NCBI GenBank assembly: GCA_900552415.1
Contig: USAD01000025.1
Location: 1-16,017 of the forward strand
Length of the DNA stretch: 16,017 nt
Direction of reading: 5' to 3'
DNA from: an uncultured Parabacteroides sp.
Lineage (GTDB): Bacteria; Bacteroidota; Bacteroidia; Bacteroidales; Tannerellaceae
Shown piece after piece: positions 8,355 to 15,624 of this stretch (position 1 is its first letter; the number at the start of each line of letters is the position of its first letter). Position numbers and translations under genes: made by a program. Under the pieces are notes generated by a model, which was not told the origin of the DNA, searched no databases, and saw only the letters and a list, made by a program, of their open reading frames with translations.

Positions 8355-10769
8355 TTATTTGATACCTTCGAAGAGTTCGTTCCGATCCTCTTTTTCCTGC
8401 GTCGGTTTCGCCTTGAAACTGTTGAACGTATAGCTGACAGTTAACAGGATCTGAGGATATTTGGGACGAATCTTGGTGTACATGCTTAAGTCGGCTGTCT
8501 GGATGTCGTTGATATAACGGGCCGACCGGAAGACATCCTTGAAGGCCAGAGTCGCCGTCAGGCGTCGGTTGAACAGTTGTTGCCGGACAGCCACGTTCGC
8601 GTACCAGTAAGCGTCGCTTTTGCCCTGTGTCGTAACGGACGGGCCCACAAAACTACCATCTAACTGCAGGCGGGTATATTTTCCTAGGGTAAAGAGGTTG
8701 TTCCAAAGGAAATCGTAGTTGGTGCTGGAGGCATGCTTGCCGCCGGCGGCCAATTCGTTGACTACCTTGTAATGGTAGATGTTACCATTGAGGGTCGTGT
8801 TCCACCAGCGGGTCGGGTGAAGGTTGAGGCTAACCTCAAGACCGGTTGAGTAGTCGCGGCCCACATTCGCCATTGAGTCGAGCGTAACAGCTCCTTCATA
8901 AGGTACTCTCAGGCGTTCTACCTTATCTTTCCTGAAACGGTGGAAAAGGGTTGCCGAGAAGCTGTTCTCGCCAAAGGCTTTCTGGTAGTTCATCTCCATC
9001 GAGTGGATGTATTCCGGACGGATATCGGGGTTACCGATCACGGCGGAGTAGAAATCGTTGTAGGTGAGGTACGGCTCCATGAACCAGAGTTGCGGGCGGG
9101 TTGTCCTGTAGGAATAGGCCAGTAAGATCTTCTGTTCACGTGGCAGGCTATAACCCAGGTGTAACGATGGAAAAACCTCGAAACGTTTGTTGATACGGCT
9201 TGCGTCGGGAATGGACGAGAGCAACTTTGTCATGGTATGTTCGCCCCGTAAGCCGATCTGTGCGTCGAAGCGGTTCCACGTGCCGGAGTAGATCGCGTAT
9301 ATGGAATTGATAGCCTCCCTGAAAAAGAAGGTATTGTATGCCTCCGGCTGTTTCTCGAACTCGCCGCTTTCCGGGTTCCACCATTCCATCTCATAGTCGC
9401 CATCCTCGAAATAGGAATAATATTGATAGCCGGCTTCCAGCTTGCTTTTCTCAGAGATAGGAAGCGTATAATCCAGGTTCGCTCGCCAGGTATTCCGGAA
9501 TTCCGCCTCGTAATAACACATGCCATCAGCCCGTTTTCCCTGCATATCGGTCAACTCGTTGAAGGAATATTCCAGGGAGTTGCCACCATACTTGAAATAG
9601 AGTGATGCCGCTATCTGGTGTCCCTTATCATTGAAACGGTGTTTGGCGGCGATACTGCCTTGCCCGAAATCCTCGGAATTCTCAAAGTCATTGTTGTTGT
9701 TATAGACTGCCGTGACGGGAGCGTTTCCGCCCAGGGTCCGTGTCTCACGGTAGATCATGTCGCCATTGTGTGTACGTCCACCATGCCCACCCTCGGCGTT
9801 GATCTCGAAAGTTGTCATGGGTAATTCCAGACTCCAGCCTCCTTTTAACGAATAGTTGAAGCGGTTACCCTCTTGTGGGCCATCGGCGTCGAGCGCATAG
9901 GTATCTTCTTCACGGTAAGTGGTGCTTTTAAGGACATGCTCACTCTTACTGAGCTTGTCGGCCCATTGTCCGCCCAGGAACCAACGGGAATGGTTATTCT
10001 GTTGGTTGATGAGGAAATCGGCCCGTCGTGTAAGCCAGGTACTACCGGAGAGATTGACCATTCCACTCAACCCTTTCAGAAAGTGCTTTTTGGTGATGAT
10101 GTTGATGATACCGACCTCGCCTTCCGTATCGTGCTTAGCGGAGGGAGTCGTGATAATCTCAATATTCTCGATCTGCCCGGCAGGAACCTGCTCAAGCGCT
10201 TGAGTGCCTGAGAAGACACTGGGTTTGCCATCTACATAGACCAGGAAGCCTGAGCTGCCCCGGAAAGTGATGTCGCCGTTGGCATCGACCCGGACGGATG
10301 GCGTGTTCTCAAGCACGTCGACAGCGGAACCTCCGTCGCCCATGAGGTTGGAAGAGGCCTCGACCACTTTCTTGTCGAGTTTATAGATGAGCTGCCGCTT
10401 GTCGGCTACGACCTCTACTTCCGAAAGTCCCACCTCAAGAGGTGTCATATTGATTTTCCCTAAGTCGATACGTGACGCCTCTTTGAGCTCGAAAGGTTTG
10501 GAGGCGTAAATATCATATCCGACAAGGCGCACCATCAACGTGTAAGTCCCGTTTGGCACTTGCGAGAAAAGGAATTGCCCTTGTCCGTCGGGGATGGTTT
10601 GGGCAATTGGTGTTGTGCGGTCACGCTGGAACAAAAGCACATCCGCGAAGTCGATAGCCGCCCCGTTTTTCGCGTCAACCAGATAACCTTTGATACGGAA
10701 GTCGGTTGGTGCGGCATAAAGTAATGTACTAAATAAACACAAGGTTAACAAGAATAATAGTCTTTTCAT
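8355..10769 (-). CDS. TonB-linked outer-membrane beta-barrel receptor (OMP_b-brl_3 type)
   Basis: An 804-residue outer-membrane protein when started at the ATG 10767-10769 (MKRLLFLLTLCLFSTLLYA), which gives a clean signal peptide; in-frame starts at 10784 and 10823 would only add residues before it. Next comes a carboxypeptidase-regulatory-like Ig domain (about 24-110; RIKGYLVDAKNGAAIDFADV, NGTYTLMVRLVGYD), then a plug domain (about 125-230; DVLENTPSVRVDANGDITFRG, YVDGKPSVFSG, IENIEIITTPSAKHD, EVGIINIITKK). The rest (about 240-804) is a barrel with alternating aromatic strands and ends VSYTFNSFKAKP plus a charged tail. This architecture is common in Bacteroidetes, and the substrate is unknown. 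No SusD-like partner is adjacent. The AlaX-like gene follows in the same direction; an HU-like gene lies upstream. Confidence 0.9.
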   Translation of the reverse strand: MKRLLFLLTLCLFSTLLYAAPTDFRIKGYLVDAKNGAAIDFADVLLFQRDRTTPIAQTIPDGQGQFLFSQVPNGTYTLMVRLVGYDIYASKPFELKEASRIDLGKINMTPLEVGLSEVEVVADKRQLIYKLDKKVVEASSNLMGDGGSAVDVLENTPSVRVDANGDITFRGSSGFLVYVDGKPSVFSGTQALEQVPAGQIENIEIITTPSAKHDTEGEVGIINIITKKHFLKGLSGMVNLSGSTWLTRRADFLINQQNNHSRWFLGGQWADKLSKSEHVLKSTTYREEDTYALDADGPQEGNRFNYSLKGGWSLELPMTTFEINAEGGHGGRTHNGDMIYRETRTLGGNAPVTAVYNNNNDFENSEDFGQGSIAAKHRFNDKGHQIAASLYFKYGGNSLEYSFNELTDMQGKRADGMCYYEAEFRNTWRANLDYTLPISEKSKLEAGYQYYSYFEDGDYEMEWWNPESGEFEKQPEAYNTFFFREAINSIYAIYSGTWNRFDAQIGLRGEHTMTKLLSSIPDASRINKRFEVFPSLHLGYSLPREQKILLAYSYRTTRPQLWFMEPYLTYNDFYSAVIGNPDIRPEYIHSMEMNYQKAFGENSFSATLFHRFRKDKVERLRVPYEGAVTLDSMANVGRDYSTGLEVSLNLHPTRWWNTTLNGNIYHYKVVNELAAGGKHASSTNYDFLWNNLFTLGKYTRLQLDGSFVGPSVTTQGKSDAYWYANVAVRQQLFNRRLTATLAFKDVFRSARYINDIQTADLSMYTKIRPKYPQILLTVSYTFNSFKAKPTQEKEDRNELFEGIK

Positions 10770-10827
10770 CTCTCCATTCTCCATAAATTGCGGGGGACCG
10801 GATAGGCCCCCTAAACCAAACAATTCA

Positions 10828-10835
10828 CGAATGTA
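10828..10835 (-). promoter_or_regulatory. Possible -7 promoter element of the receptor gene
   Basis: On the minus strand this reads TACATTCG, one base from the Bacteroides -7 consensus TAnnTTTG, and lies about 59 bases upstream of the chosen receptor start. No clear -33 TTG is seen, and an AT-rich tract lies just upstream. A weak, pattern-only call. Confidence 0.3.
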
Positions 10836-10852
10836 GGAAGAAAAAATTAAAT

Positions 10853-10876
10853 AACTCCCTTTTGGGAGTTTCTTTT
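10853..10876. terminator. Symmetrical hairpin with T-rich flanks on both strands
   Basis: AACTCCC (10853-10859) and GGGAGTT (10864-10870) form a perfect 7-bp stem with a TTTT loop. On the plus strand it is followed by TCTTTT; on the minus strand by ATTTAATTTTTT. It could end minus-strand transcripts arriving from the HU-like gene before the receptor promoter. The distance of about 250 bases from that gene's stop is long, so the assignment to a gene is tentative. Confidence 0.55.
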
Positions 10877-10905
10877 GGTGGCATTTGTATTTGCGGGATT
10901 TCTTT

Positions 10906-11009
10906 CGGTTGCGTCGATCTCAGTCTCTCGGTTGCGTCGTCCTCAGTCTCTCGGTTGCGTCGTCCTCAGTCTCTCGGTTGCGTCGGTCGCGGTCCCTAGG
11001 GTTCGTCGG
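10906..11009. repeat. 23-bp tandem repeat, about 4.5 copies
   Basis: Four consecutive 23-base units start at 10906, 10929, 10952 and 10975, each beginning CGGTTGCGTCG; the first three end CTCAGTCTCT. Units 2 and 3 are identical, unit 1 differs by about two bases, unit 4 is diverged in its second half, and a degenerate half copy (AGGGTTCGTCGG) ends at 11009. The period is not a multiple of three and the region lies between genes, so it is not a protein repeat. The rest of the gap (11010-11120) holds a small GTGTGC/GCACAC inverted repeat (11077-11102) and no gene. Confidence 0.9.
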
Positions 11010-11120
11010 GAGCACAGATTATTTATTGGTTTTCAATGAAAAAAACGTGTCCATCTCGTTTATATCCGTGTGATCAGTGTGCTTTACCTTTGTGGGGCAC
11101 ACCGTCCCAGTCTGTCATTT

Positions 11121-11873
11121 TCAGACTCCGCCAGGCGTTCCGCCTCCTTCGTCCGCATTAACGGTAAGTGTAATGGGGAAAACGTAGGTACGAGGTTCTT
11201 TCAACATGGTGCTACGGGAGAACTGCGTGGTCACGCTAAGCGTATATTCTCCCTCCTCGAGGGTGGGAAGCAGGACGGTAAGTTCCGACGGGTTGTTGTG
11301 GGTGATGGCACGCATGGCGATCGGTTCGCCGCCCGCGGTGGGAGTGAGGAAGACGCCGTTCGAGGGGTCGTCGCCAGCGATCTTGATGTTTACACCGCTG
11401 ATCACCAGGTTACTGCCCGACGCGATAGCGCCGTCGGTCTCGCCCGTCAGGGCATCTCGGACGCTGTTGATCACGATGCCGCTTGATGCTGTTCGGGTTT
11501 CGACCCGGGCGGCGGCCAGCTGCTCGCGGAGCTCCTTGCCCATCGTGAAGGAGACGCTGAGATGGTGGATCTCAGGATTGAAGGGGGCCTTCTCGCCCTC
11601 GAACGCGCCACTGACGGTAGGCAGGTATTGCCCGACGCCATCGACGACGGTCTTGCCCTCGCTCAGGCCGGTGGCCTTCTCCTGGTCGGCCAGTTTGAGG
11701 ATGTTCTCGATGGTCTCTTGCCTGTATTCAGAGCGTTTCTTGACAATGCGGCTGGCGATGTCGGCGTTGCGCAGCGTGCCCGTGATGGCTACCTTGCCGG
11801 TGTAATCTCCTTTTCTCTCGGTCAATGGGTTGTCGTACAAGTCAACATACAGGATAGTTGTATCTTCTGCCAT
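11121..11873 (-). CDS. HU-like DNA-binding domain protein with C-terminal DUF4469
   Basis: A 250-residue protein of a Bacteroidetes family that joins a divergent HU/IHF-like domain (about residues 1-125; ILYVDLYDNPLTERKGDYTG, ADIASRIVKKRSEYRQETI, DGVGQYLPTVSGAFEGEK, IHHLSVSFTMGKELREQL) to a DUF4469 Ig-like domain (about 130-242; SGSNLVISGVNIKIAGDDPS, PSELTVLLPTLEEGEYTL, ITLTVN). It ends in a low-complexity ADEGGGTPGGV tail. No signal peptide is present. Whether it binds DNA is unproven; family members are mostly uncharacterised. The start MAEDTTILYVDLYDN is well placed, with a TAnnTTTG promoter box about 50 bases upstream, so the gene is probably its own transcription unit rather than part of the preceding operon. 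A 23-bp tandem repeat lies on its 3' side. Confidence 0.82.
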   Translation of the reverse strand: MAEDTTILYVDLYDNPLTERKGDYTGKVAITGTLRNADIASRIVKKRSEYRQETIENILKLADQEKATGLSEGKTVVDGVGQYLPTVSGAFEGEKAPFNPEIHHLSVSFTMGKELREQLAAARVETRTASSGIVINSVRDALTGETDGAIASGSNLVISGVNIKIAGDDPSNGVFLTPTAGGEPIAMRAITHNNPSELTVLLPTLEEGEYTLSVTTQFSRSTMLKEPRTYVFPITLTVNADEGGGTPGGV

Positions 11874-11920
11874 GATTCTAATGATTTTAAAAGATTAATA
11901 ATATGGTTAATAAATACGTC

Positions 11921-11928
11921 CAAATGTA
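11921..11928 (-). promoter_or_regulatory. Probable -7 promoter element of the HU-like gene
   Basis: Read on the minus strand this is TACATTTG, an exact match to the Bacteroides -7 consensus TAnnTTTG, about 50 bases upstream of the HU-like start and within a short AT-rich gap. A -33 TTG is not evident 19-21 bases further upstream, so the call rests on the -7 box and position. Confidence 0.5.
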
Positions 11929-11968
11929 GGGATATGTTTTGATATGGAGCGATCGGGAGGTATGTTTT

Positions 11969-11988
11969 AGGGCAGGTTTCCCCGCCCT
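11969..11988 (-). terminator. Possible hairpin after the DUF4249 gene
   Basis: AGGGC (11969-11973) pairs with GCCCT (11984-11988), with two further G-C pairs inside and a TTTC loop. It lies about 20 bases beyond the DUF4249 stop on the minus strand. No T-run follows on that strand (TAAAAC instead), so it would be a weak or factor-assisted terminator at most. Confidence 0.3.
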
Positions 11989-12007
11989 TTCCCAGCTGAG
12001 CCCCCGC

Positions 12008-13150
12008 TTAATAGTGATCGGTCGGCCATCCCTCGGGGCGCTCTTTCGAGGCATGGAGCCGCGTGCGGCAATCGACGCAGGGGAAGGTGCTGAAGGTCTT
12101 CTTGTCGTAGTCTACCCAGGCCTGCACATCCTTGCCCTGCTCGAAGATCGTGCAATACTCCGGCTTGGGCTCGTAGAGGTCGAAGTCGTAGGGGATGAAA
12201 AGCTCTGTCCAGGTGGTGGTGGCCACGTCGACATAGCCGATGATCAGCTCGTCCGGGTCGTTGTCGTTGAAGACGTTGCCGTTCTCGCCGCCCGACATGA
12301 CCAGGCTGAACAGGTCGCCCGTACGCTCGATCGCCTCCTGCATGGCGCGGAAATAGTCGTAAGCCTCCTCATGGAGCTGCGTTTGCGAGACGCGCAAGTG
12401 GTAGAGGATGGAGATCCGCTCGTCGTCGCAAGGGATCTCGAAGAGCTTTTTCCGGTCGACCCGGTTTTCCGACAGCTTGTCCGTCGTCTCCAACAGCATG
12501 ACCTTCGAGGAGTCGCGCCCCCAGCAATAATAGGTATTGAGGGAGGTCAGCATGCTGAACTGGGTCAGTTTCCCGTCGATATAGCCATGCTTGGCGAAAA
12601 TGGGTGCCTTGATCTCCCAGGTTTCCCAGTAGTTCCAGCGGTAGTAGGGCGACCCCTTTTTTTCCCCTTGGGTGGAGACGAGGATCTCCAATGGCTTGCC
12701 CAGCCCTTTCTTCCGATAGGTGACACTGTCGATCGCGGCGGTCTCGACGGGCGACAGGAAGGTGGAGTGGTATGGCTTGTCGCCGATCGTGAAGCGGAGG
12801 CGGTAACTCGCTTGCGGGTCGAGCTCGCCTGTCGCGACGCTATAAGAGCCATGGCCGAGATTGGTGGCCGGGATGATGAGCCCGTCGTCGCGCTCCACGC
12901 CCAGCCACGCGTCGGTGATCATGTGGTCGCCCTTCAGGGTATCCGTGATACTGACGCTCCGGCTAAGGCGAAAGATCGAGGTGCCGTTGGTGATGGTTCC
13001 CTCGACCACCAGGATGTCGCGCGTCCCCTTTACCTCAGGGATGAAATCGGTAATACATCCCGTGAGGAGGAGGGCGATGAGATGGATTGGAAAGTGTTTT
13101 TTTGCATAAAATAAAGATTTATAACGTGTTAACAGTGTATTGATGAGCAT
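12008..13150 (-). CDS. DUF4249 family lipoprotein
   Basis: A 380-residue protein of the DUF4249 family: a lipoprotein signal (PIHLIALLLTGC, lipid-attached Cys32) followed by ITDFIPEVKGTRDILVVEGT and FRLSRSVSITDT, the family's usual beginning, and a beta-rich domain with SYRLRFTIGDKPYHSTFLSP. DUF4249 proteins are usually envelope lipoproteins encoded beside TonB-dependent receptors; the function is unknown. Here the nearest receptor lies about 1.2 kb downstream beyond the HU-like gene. The only in-frame start, ATG 13148-13150, lies 9 bases after the aroE stop and puts 16 unusual residues (MLINTLLTRYKSLFYA) before a normal signal peptide. An ATG at 13105-13107 is out of frame only because the following run has seven A; with eight it would read MQKKHFPIHLIALLLTGC. 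The N-terminus is thus uncertain, the family is not. Confidence 0.83.
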   Translation of the reverse strand: MLINTLLTRYKSLFYAKKHFPIHLIALLLTGCITDFIPEVKGTRDILVVEGTITNGTSIFRLSRSVSITDTLKGDHMITDAWLGVERDDGLIIPATNLGHGSYSVATGELDPQASYRLRFTIGDKPYHSTFLSPVETAAIDSVTYRKKGLGKPLEILVSTQGEKKGSPYYRWNYWETWEIKAPIFAKHGYIDGKLTQFSMLTSLNTYYCWGRDSSKVMLLETTDKLSENRVDRKKLFEIPCDDERISILYHLRVSQTQLHEEAYDYFRAMQEAIERTGDLFSLVMSGGENGNVFNDNDPDELIIGYVDVATTTWTELFIPYDFDLYEPKPEYCTIFEQGKDVQAWVDYDKKTFSTFPCVDCRTRLHASKERPEGWPTDHY

Positions 13151-13159
13151 GGCCCTTTT

Positions 13160-13903
13160 TTACTTCTGCCAGATCTGCCAAGCGGCGAAGGCTTGGAGGA
13201 GCAGCATCTCGAGTCCGTTCTTTACGGTGGCGCCCCGTTCCTTGCCCTTTTTCATGAAGAGCGTCTCATCGGGATTGTAGAGCAGGTCGTAGAGCACGTG
13301 GTCGGGCGTCAGCTCCTCGTACGGGATGTTCGGGCAGGCGTTGACGTTGGGGAACATGCCCAGCGGAGTGGTGTTGACGATCACGGTGTATTGCGACATG
13401 ATCTTCGGGGTGATCTCCTCGTAGGTGATGCAACCCTCCTTATGGCTTCGGGAGACGAAGGTGGAGCCGACCCCCAGTTGCTTCAGTCCCTGGTAGACCG
13501 CTTTCGAGGCACCGCCCGTACCGAGGATGAGCGCTTTCTGGTGGATGGGTTTCAGCAGCGGCTCGATGGATTGCTTGAAGCCGATGATGTCGGAGTTGTA
13601 ACCGATGAGCTTGGTCTTGCCAAACAGTCCCTTGGTGAACTTGATGACGTTGACCGCCCCGATCTGGCGGGCGTCGGCGTCGAGATCGTCGAGGTAGGGA
13701 ATAACCTGTTCCTTATAGGGGATCGTGACGTTCAACCCGCCCAGATCCGGGTTCTCTCTCAGGACGTTCTTGATCTCCTTGATGTTGGGGATCTCGAAAT
13801 TGACGTATTCCGCGTCGATTTTCTCGGCCTCGAACTTCTGGTTGAAGTAGGTCCTCGAGAAGGAGTGGCCGAGTGGATAGCCTAGCAGACCATATTTTCG
13901 CAT
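13160..13903 (-). CDS. aroE: aroE, shikimate dehydrogenase
   Basis: A 247-residue NADP-dependent shikimate dehydrogenase, reducing 3-dehydroshikimate to shikimate in chorismate (aromatic amino acid) synthesis. The substrate-binding serines lie in GHSFSR (12-17); the catalytic lysine is Lys64 in GLNVTIPYKE; the partner aspartate is Asp105 in NSDIIGF. IGAVNVI (81-87), the nucleotide-binding LGTGGASKAV (127-136), NTTPLGMFP (177-185) and the C-terminal NGLEMLLLQAFAAW are all typical. All key residues are present. It is slightly shorter than the E. coli enzyme but normal for Bacteroidales. It starts 11 bases after menG and ends 9 bases before the DUF4249 start, so it is in the same transcription unit. 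Confidence 0.95.
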   Translation of the reverse strand: MRKYGLLGYPLGHSFSRTYFNQKFEAEKIDAEYVNFEIPNIKEIKNVLRENPDLGGLNVTIPYKEQVIPYLDDLDADARQIGAVNVIKFTKGLFGKTKLIGYNSDIIGFKQSIEPLLKPIHQKALILGTGGASKAVYQGLKQLGVGSTFVSRSHKEGCITYEEITPKIMSQYTVIVNTTPLGMFPNVNACPNIPYEELTPDHVLYDLLYNPDETLFMKKGKERGATVKNGLEMLLLQAFAAWQIWQK

Positions 13904-13914
13904 AACTGATAAAT

Positions 13915-14661
13915 TTAAGATTTAATTCCTGTATAAAGTGAGCAGATCCCGAAGGTCAGCGTGCGCGCCTGGGCTTCTCGGAAGCCGACACGGCCGAGCA
14001 GGTCGGTCATGACACGCCCTTGGGGAACCACCTTGATAGAGGTCGGCAGATAGTGGTAAGCGACCTTTTCCTTAGAGAATAACTGGCCGACGAAGGGAAT
14101 CACCGTGTTCGAGTAGAGGCGGTAGAGCTGCCGCATGGGGAAACGCTCGGGCGTGGAGAGCTCGAGGATCATGACATGCCCGCCGGGGCGTATCACCCGA
14201 TACATCTCCGAGAGCCCCTGCTCGATGTCCTCGAAGTTGCGGACACCGAAGGCCGCCGTCACGGCGTCGAACGTATTGTCGGCGTAGGTCAGCGCCGTGC
14301 AGTCCTGTTGCTCGAACGAGATGATATCCGCCAGTCCCGCCTTGGCTACTTTCTCCTTGCCGATCGCCATCATGCCGGCCGAGAGATCGGCGCCGATGAC
14401 CTGTTCGGGTTTGAGTTTTTGGGCCAGGGCGATGGCCAGGTCGCCCGTGCCGGTCGCGATGTCGAGAATCCGGCGAGGCGAGAAGGGGCGCAGGTAGGCA
14501 ATACCTTTCCCGCGCCAATACTTGTCGATACCGAATGACAGGGTGTGGTTCAGTTGGTCGTAAGTGCCCGCTATCGAGTCGAACATCCGCTCGATTTGCG
14601 CGCCTTTGTGCTCCTGGTTGTTGTAGGGGAGGATCTTCTCTGAGCCAAACTGTTTTGCCAT
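13915..14661 (-). CDS. menG: menG/ubiE, demethylmenaquinone methyltransferase
   Basis: A 248-residue SAM-dependent C-methyltransferase of the UbiE/MenG family, catalysing the last step of menaquinone synthesis (methylation of demethylmenaquinol). Motif I is ILDIATGTGDLAIAL (65-79), the family block AFGVRNFED is at 137-145, and RPGGHVMILELSTPE follows. The N-terminal MFDSIAGTYDQLNHTLSFGID is the UbiE signature-like start, and the end LTFGICSLYTGIKS is typical. Since Bacteroidales use menaquinone and not ubiquinone, the MenG role is inferred. It starts 15 bases after purC and ends 11 bases before aroE, consistent with translation from one message. Confidence 0.94.
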   Translation of the reverse strand: MAKQFGSEKILPYNNQEHKGAQIERMFDSIAGTYDQLNHTLSFGIDKYWRGKGIAYLRPFSPRRILDIATGTGDLAIALAQKLKPEQVIGADLSAGMMAIGKEKVAKAGLADIISFEQQDCTALTYADNTFDAVTAAFGVRNFEDIEQGLSEMYRVIRPGGHVMILELSTPERFPMRQLYRLYSNTVIPFVGQLFSKEKVAYHYLPTSIKVVPQGRVMTDLLGRVGFREAQARTLTFGICSLYTGIKS

Positions 14662-14676
14662 AGGTATTCCGCTCTT

Positions 14677-15624
14677 TTAGTGTTGAAGATATTCCGTGAC
14701 GTTCTTCTCGATACGGCTCAGGATGTTGTCCGTGTCGCCCTTAACGAAGGTCTCGCCCGTGATGTGCTCATACAGCTCGATGTAACGGTTGCTGATGCCC
14801 TCGACGATCTCCGGCGTCATCTCCGGTACCTGCTGTCCTGGCTTGCCCTGGAAGCCATTCTCCATCAACCACTCGCGAACGAACTCTTTCGAGAGCTGCT
14901 TCTGTGGCTCGCCCTTCTCGAAACGCTCCTCGTAACCCTCGGAATAGAAGTAACGTGATGAATCGGGAGTGTGGATCTCGTCCATCAGGTAGATCTGGCC
15001 GTTGTGCTTACCGAACTCATATTTCGTGTCGACCAGGATCAGGCCACGTGAAGCGGCGATCTCCGTACCACGTTTGCACAAGGCCAACGTGTATTTCTCC
15101 AGCAGGGCATACTCCTCGGGGGTTGCCAGGCCTTTCGCCAGGATCTCCTCTTTCGAGATGTCCGCGTCGTGCTCGCCGATCTCAGCCTTGGTCGTCGGGG
15201 TGATGATGGGCTCCGGGAAGCGTTGGTTCTCGCGCATGCCCTCCGGAAGCTTCACGCCACAGATCTCGCGGACGCCGCTCTTGTAGGCACGCCAAGCGCT
15301 ACCGCACAGGTAACCGCGTACGTTCATCTCGACGGGGAAGCCCTGACACATGACGCCAACCGTTACCATCGGGTCCGGAGTAGCCAGTTTCCAGTTCGGG
15401 CAGATATCGGTTGTCGCGTCGAGGAACTTGGCGGCGATCTGGTTCAACATCTGGCCTTTGTAAGGGATGCCTTCCGGCAGGATCACGTCGAACGCCGAGA
15501 TACGGTCTGTAGCGACCATCACCAGTTTCTCGTTGTCAATGTTATACACGTCGCGTACCTTACCGTGGTACACGCTTGTTTGCTTCGGGAAATTGAAGTC
15601 TGTCTTAACTAATGCCTTATTCAT
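14677..15624 (-). CDS. purC: purC, SAICAR synthetase
   Basis: Phosphoribosylaminoimidazole-succinocarboxamide synthase, the ATP-dependent condensation of CAIR with aspartate in purine synthesis. At 315 residues it is the longer (yeast-like) form common in Bacteroidetes rather than the roughly 240-residue E. coli form. Motifs are YHGKVRDVY (19-27), [19 protein letters not shown] (39-57), [13 protein letters not shown] (102-114), [17 protein letters not shown] (137-153), LVDTKYEFG (197-205) and [11 protein letters not shown] (214-224). Its ATG overlaps the TGA of phoH by four bases (ATGA), so translation is probably coupled. menG follows after 15 bases. Confidence 0.97.
   Translation of the reverse strand: MNKALVKTDFNFPKQTSVYHGKVRDVYNIDNEKLVMVATDRISAFDVILPEGIPYKGQMLNQIAAKFLDATTDICPNWKLATPDPMVTVGVMCQGFPVEMNVRGYLCGSAWRAYKSGVREICGVKLPEGMRENQRFPEPIITPTTKAEIGEHDADISKEEILAKGLATPEEYALLEKYTLALCKRGTEIAASRGLILVDTKYEFGKHNGQIYLMDEIHTPDSSRYFYSEGYEERFEKGEPQKQLSKEFVREWLMENGFQGKPGQQVPEMTPEIVEGISNRYIELYEHITGETFVKGDTDNILSRIEKNVTEYLQH

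Noticed and set aside
10906..11009. CRISPR array reading of the tandem repeat
   Set aside because: The units are directly adjacent with no spacers, and no cas genes are nearby.
10885..11073. Plus-strand 62-codon frame over the 23-bp tandem repeat
   Set aside because: The repeat period is not a multiple of three, so the translated product is not periodic in a meaningful way, and there is no ribosome-binding site or homology that I recognise.
11060..11102. CRP-like palindrome around GTGTGATCA near 11068
   Set aside because: It matches only half of a site, and Bacteroidales do not use the E. coli CRP consensus in a way I could support here.
11939..13114. A 391-codon plus-strand open frame opposite the DUF4249 gene
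   Set aside because: Its product is rich in Val, Leu, Gly, Asp and Arg with no recognisable domain, and it mirrors a GC-rich gene of a known family with a lipobox. It is an antisense shadow.
13193..13885. A 230-codon plus-strand frame opposite aroE
   Set aside because: aroE on the minus strand has all catalytic motifs; the plus frame is compositionally antisense-like (V/D/L/G/E-rich) and matches nothing.
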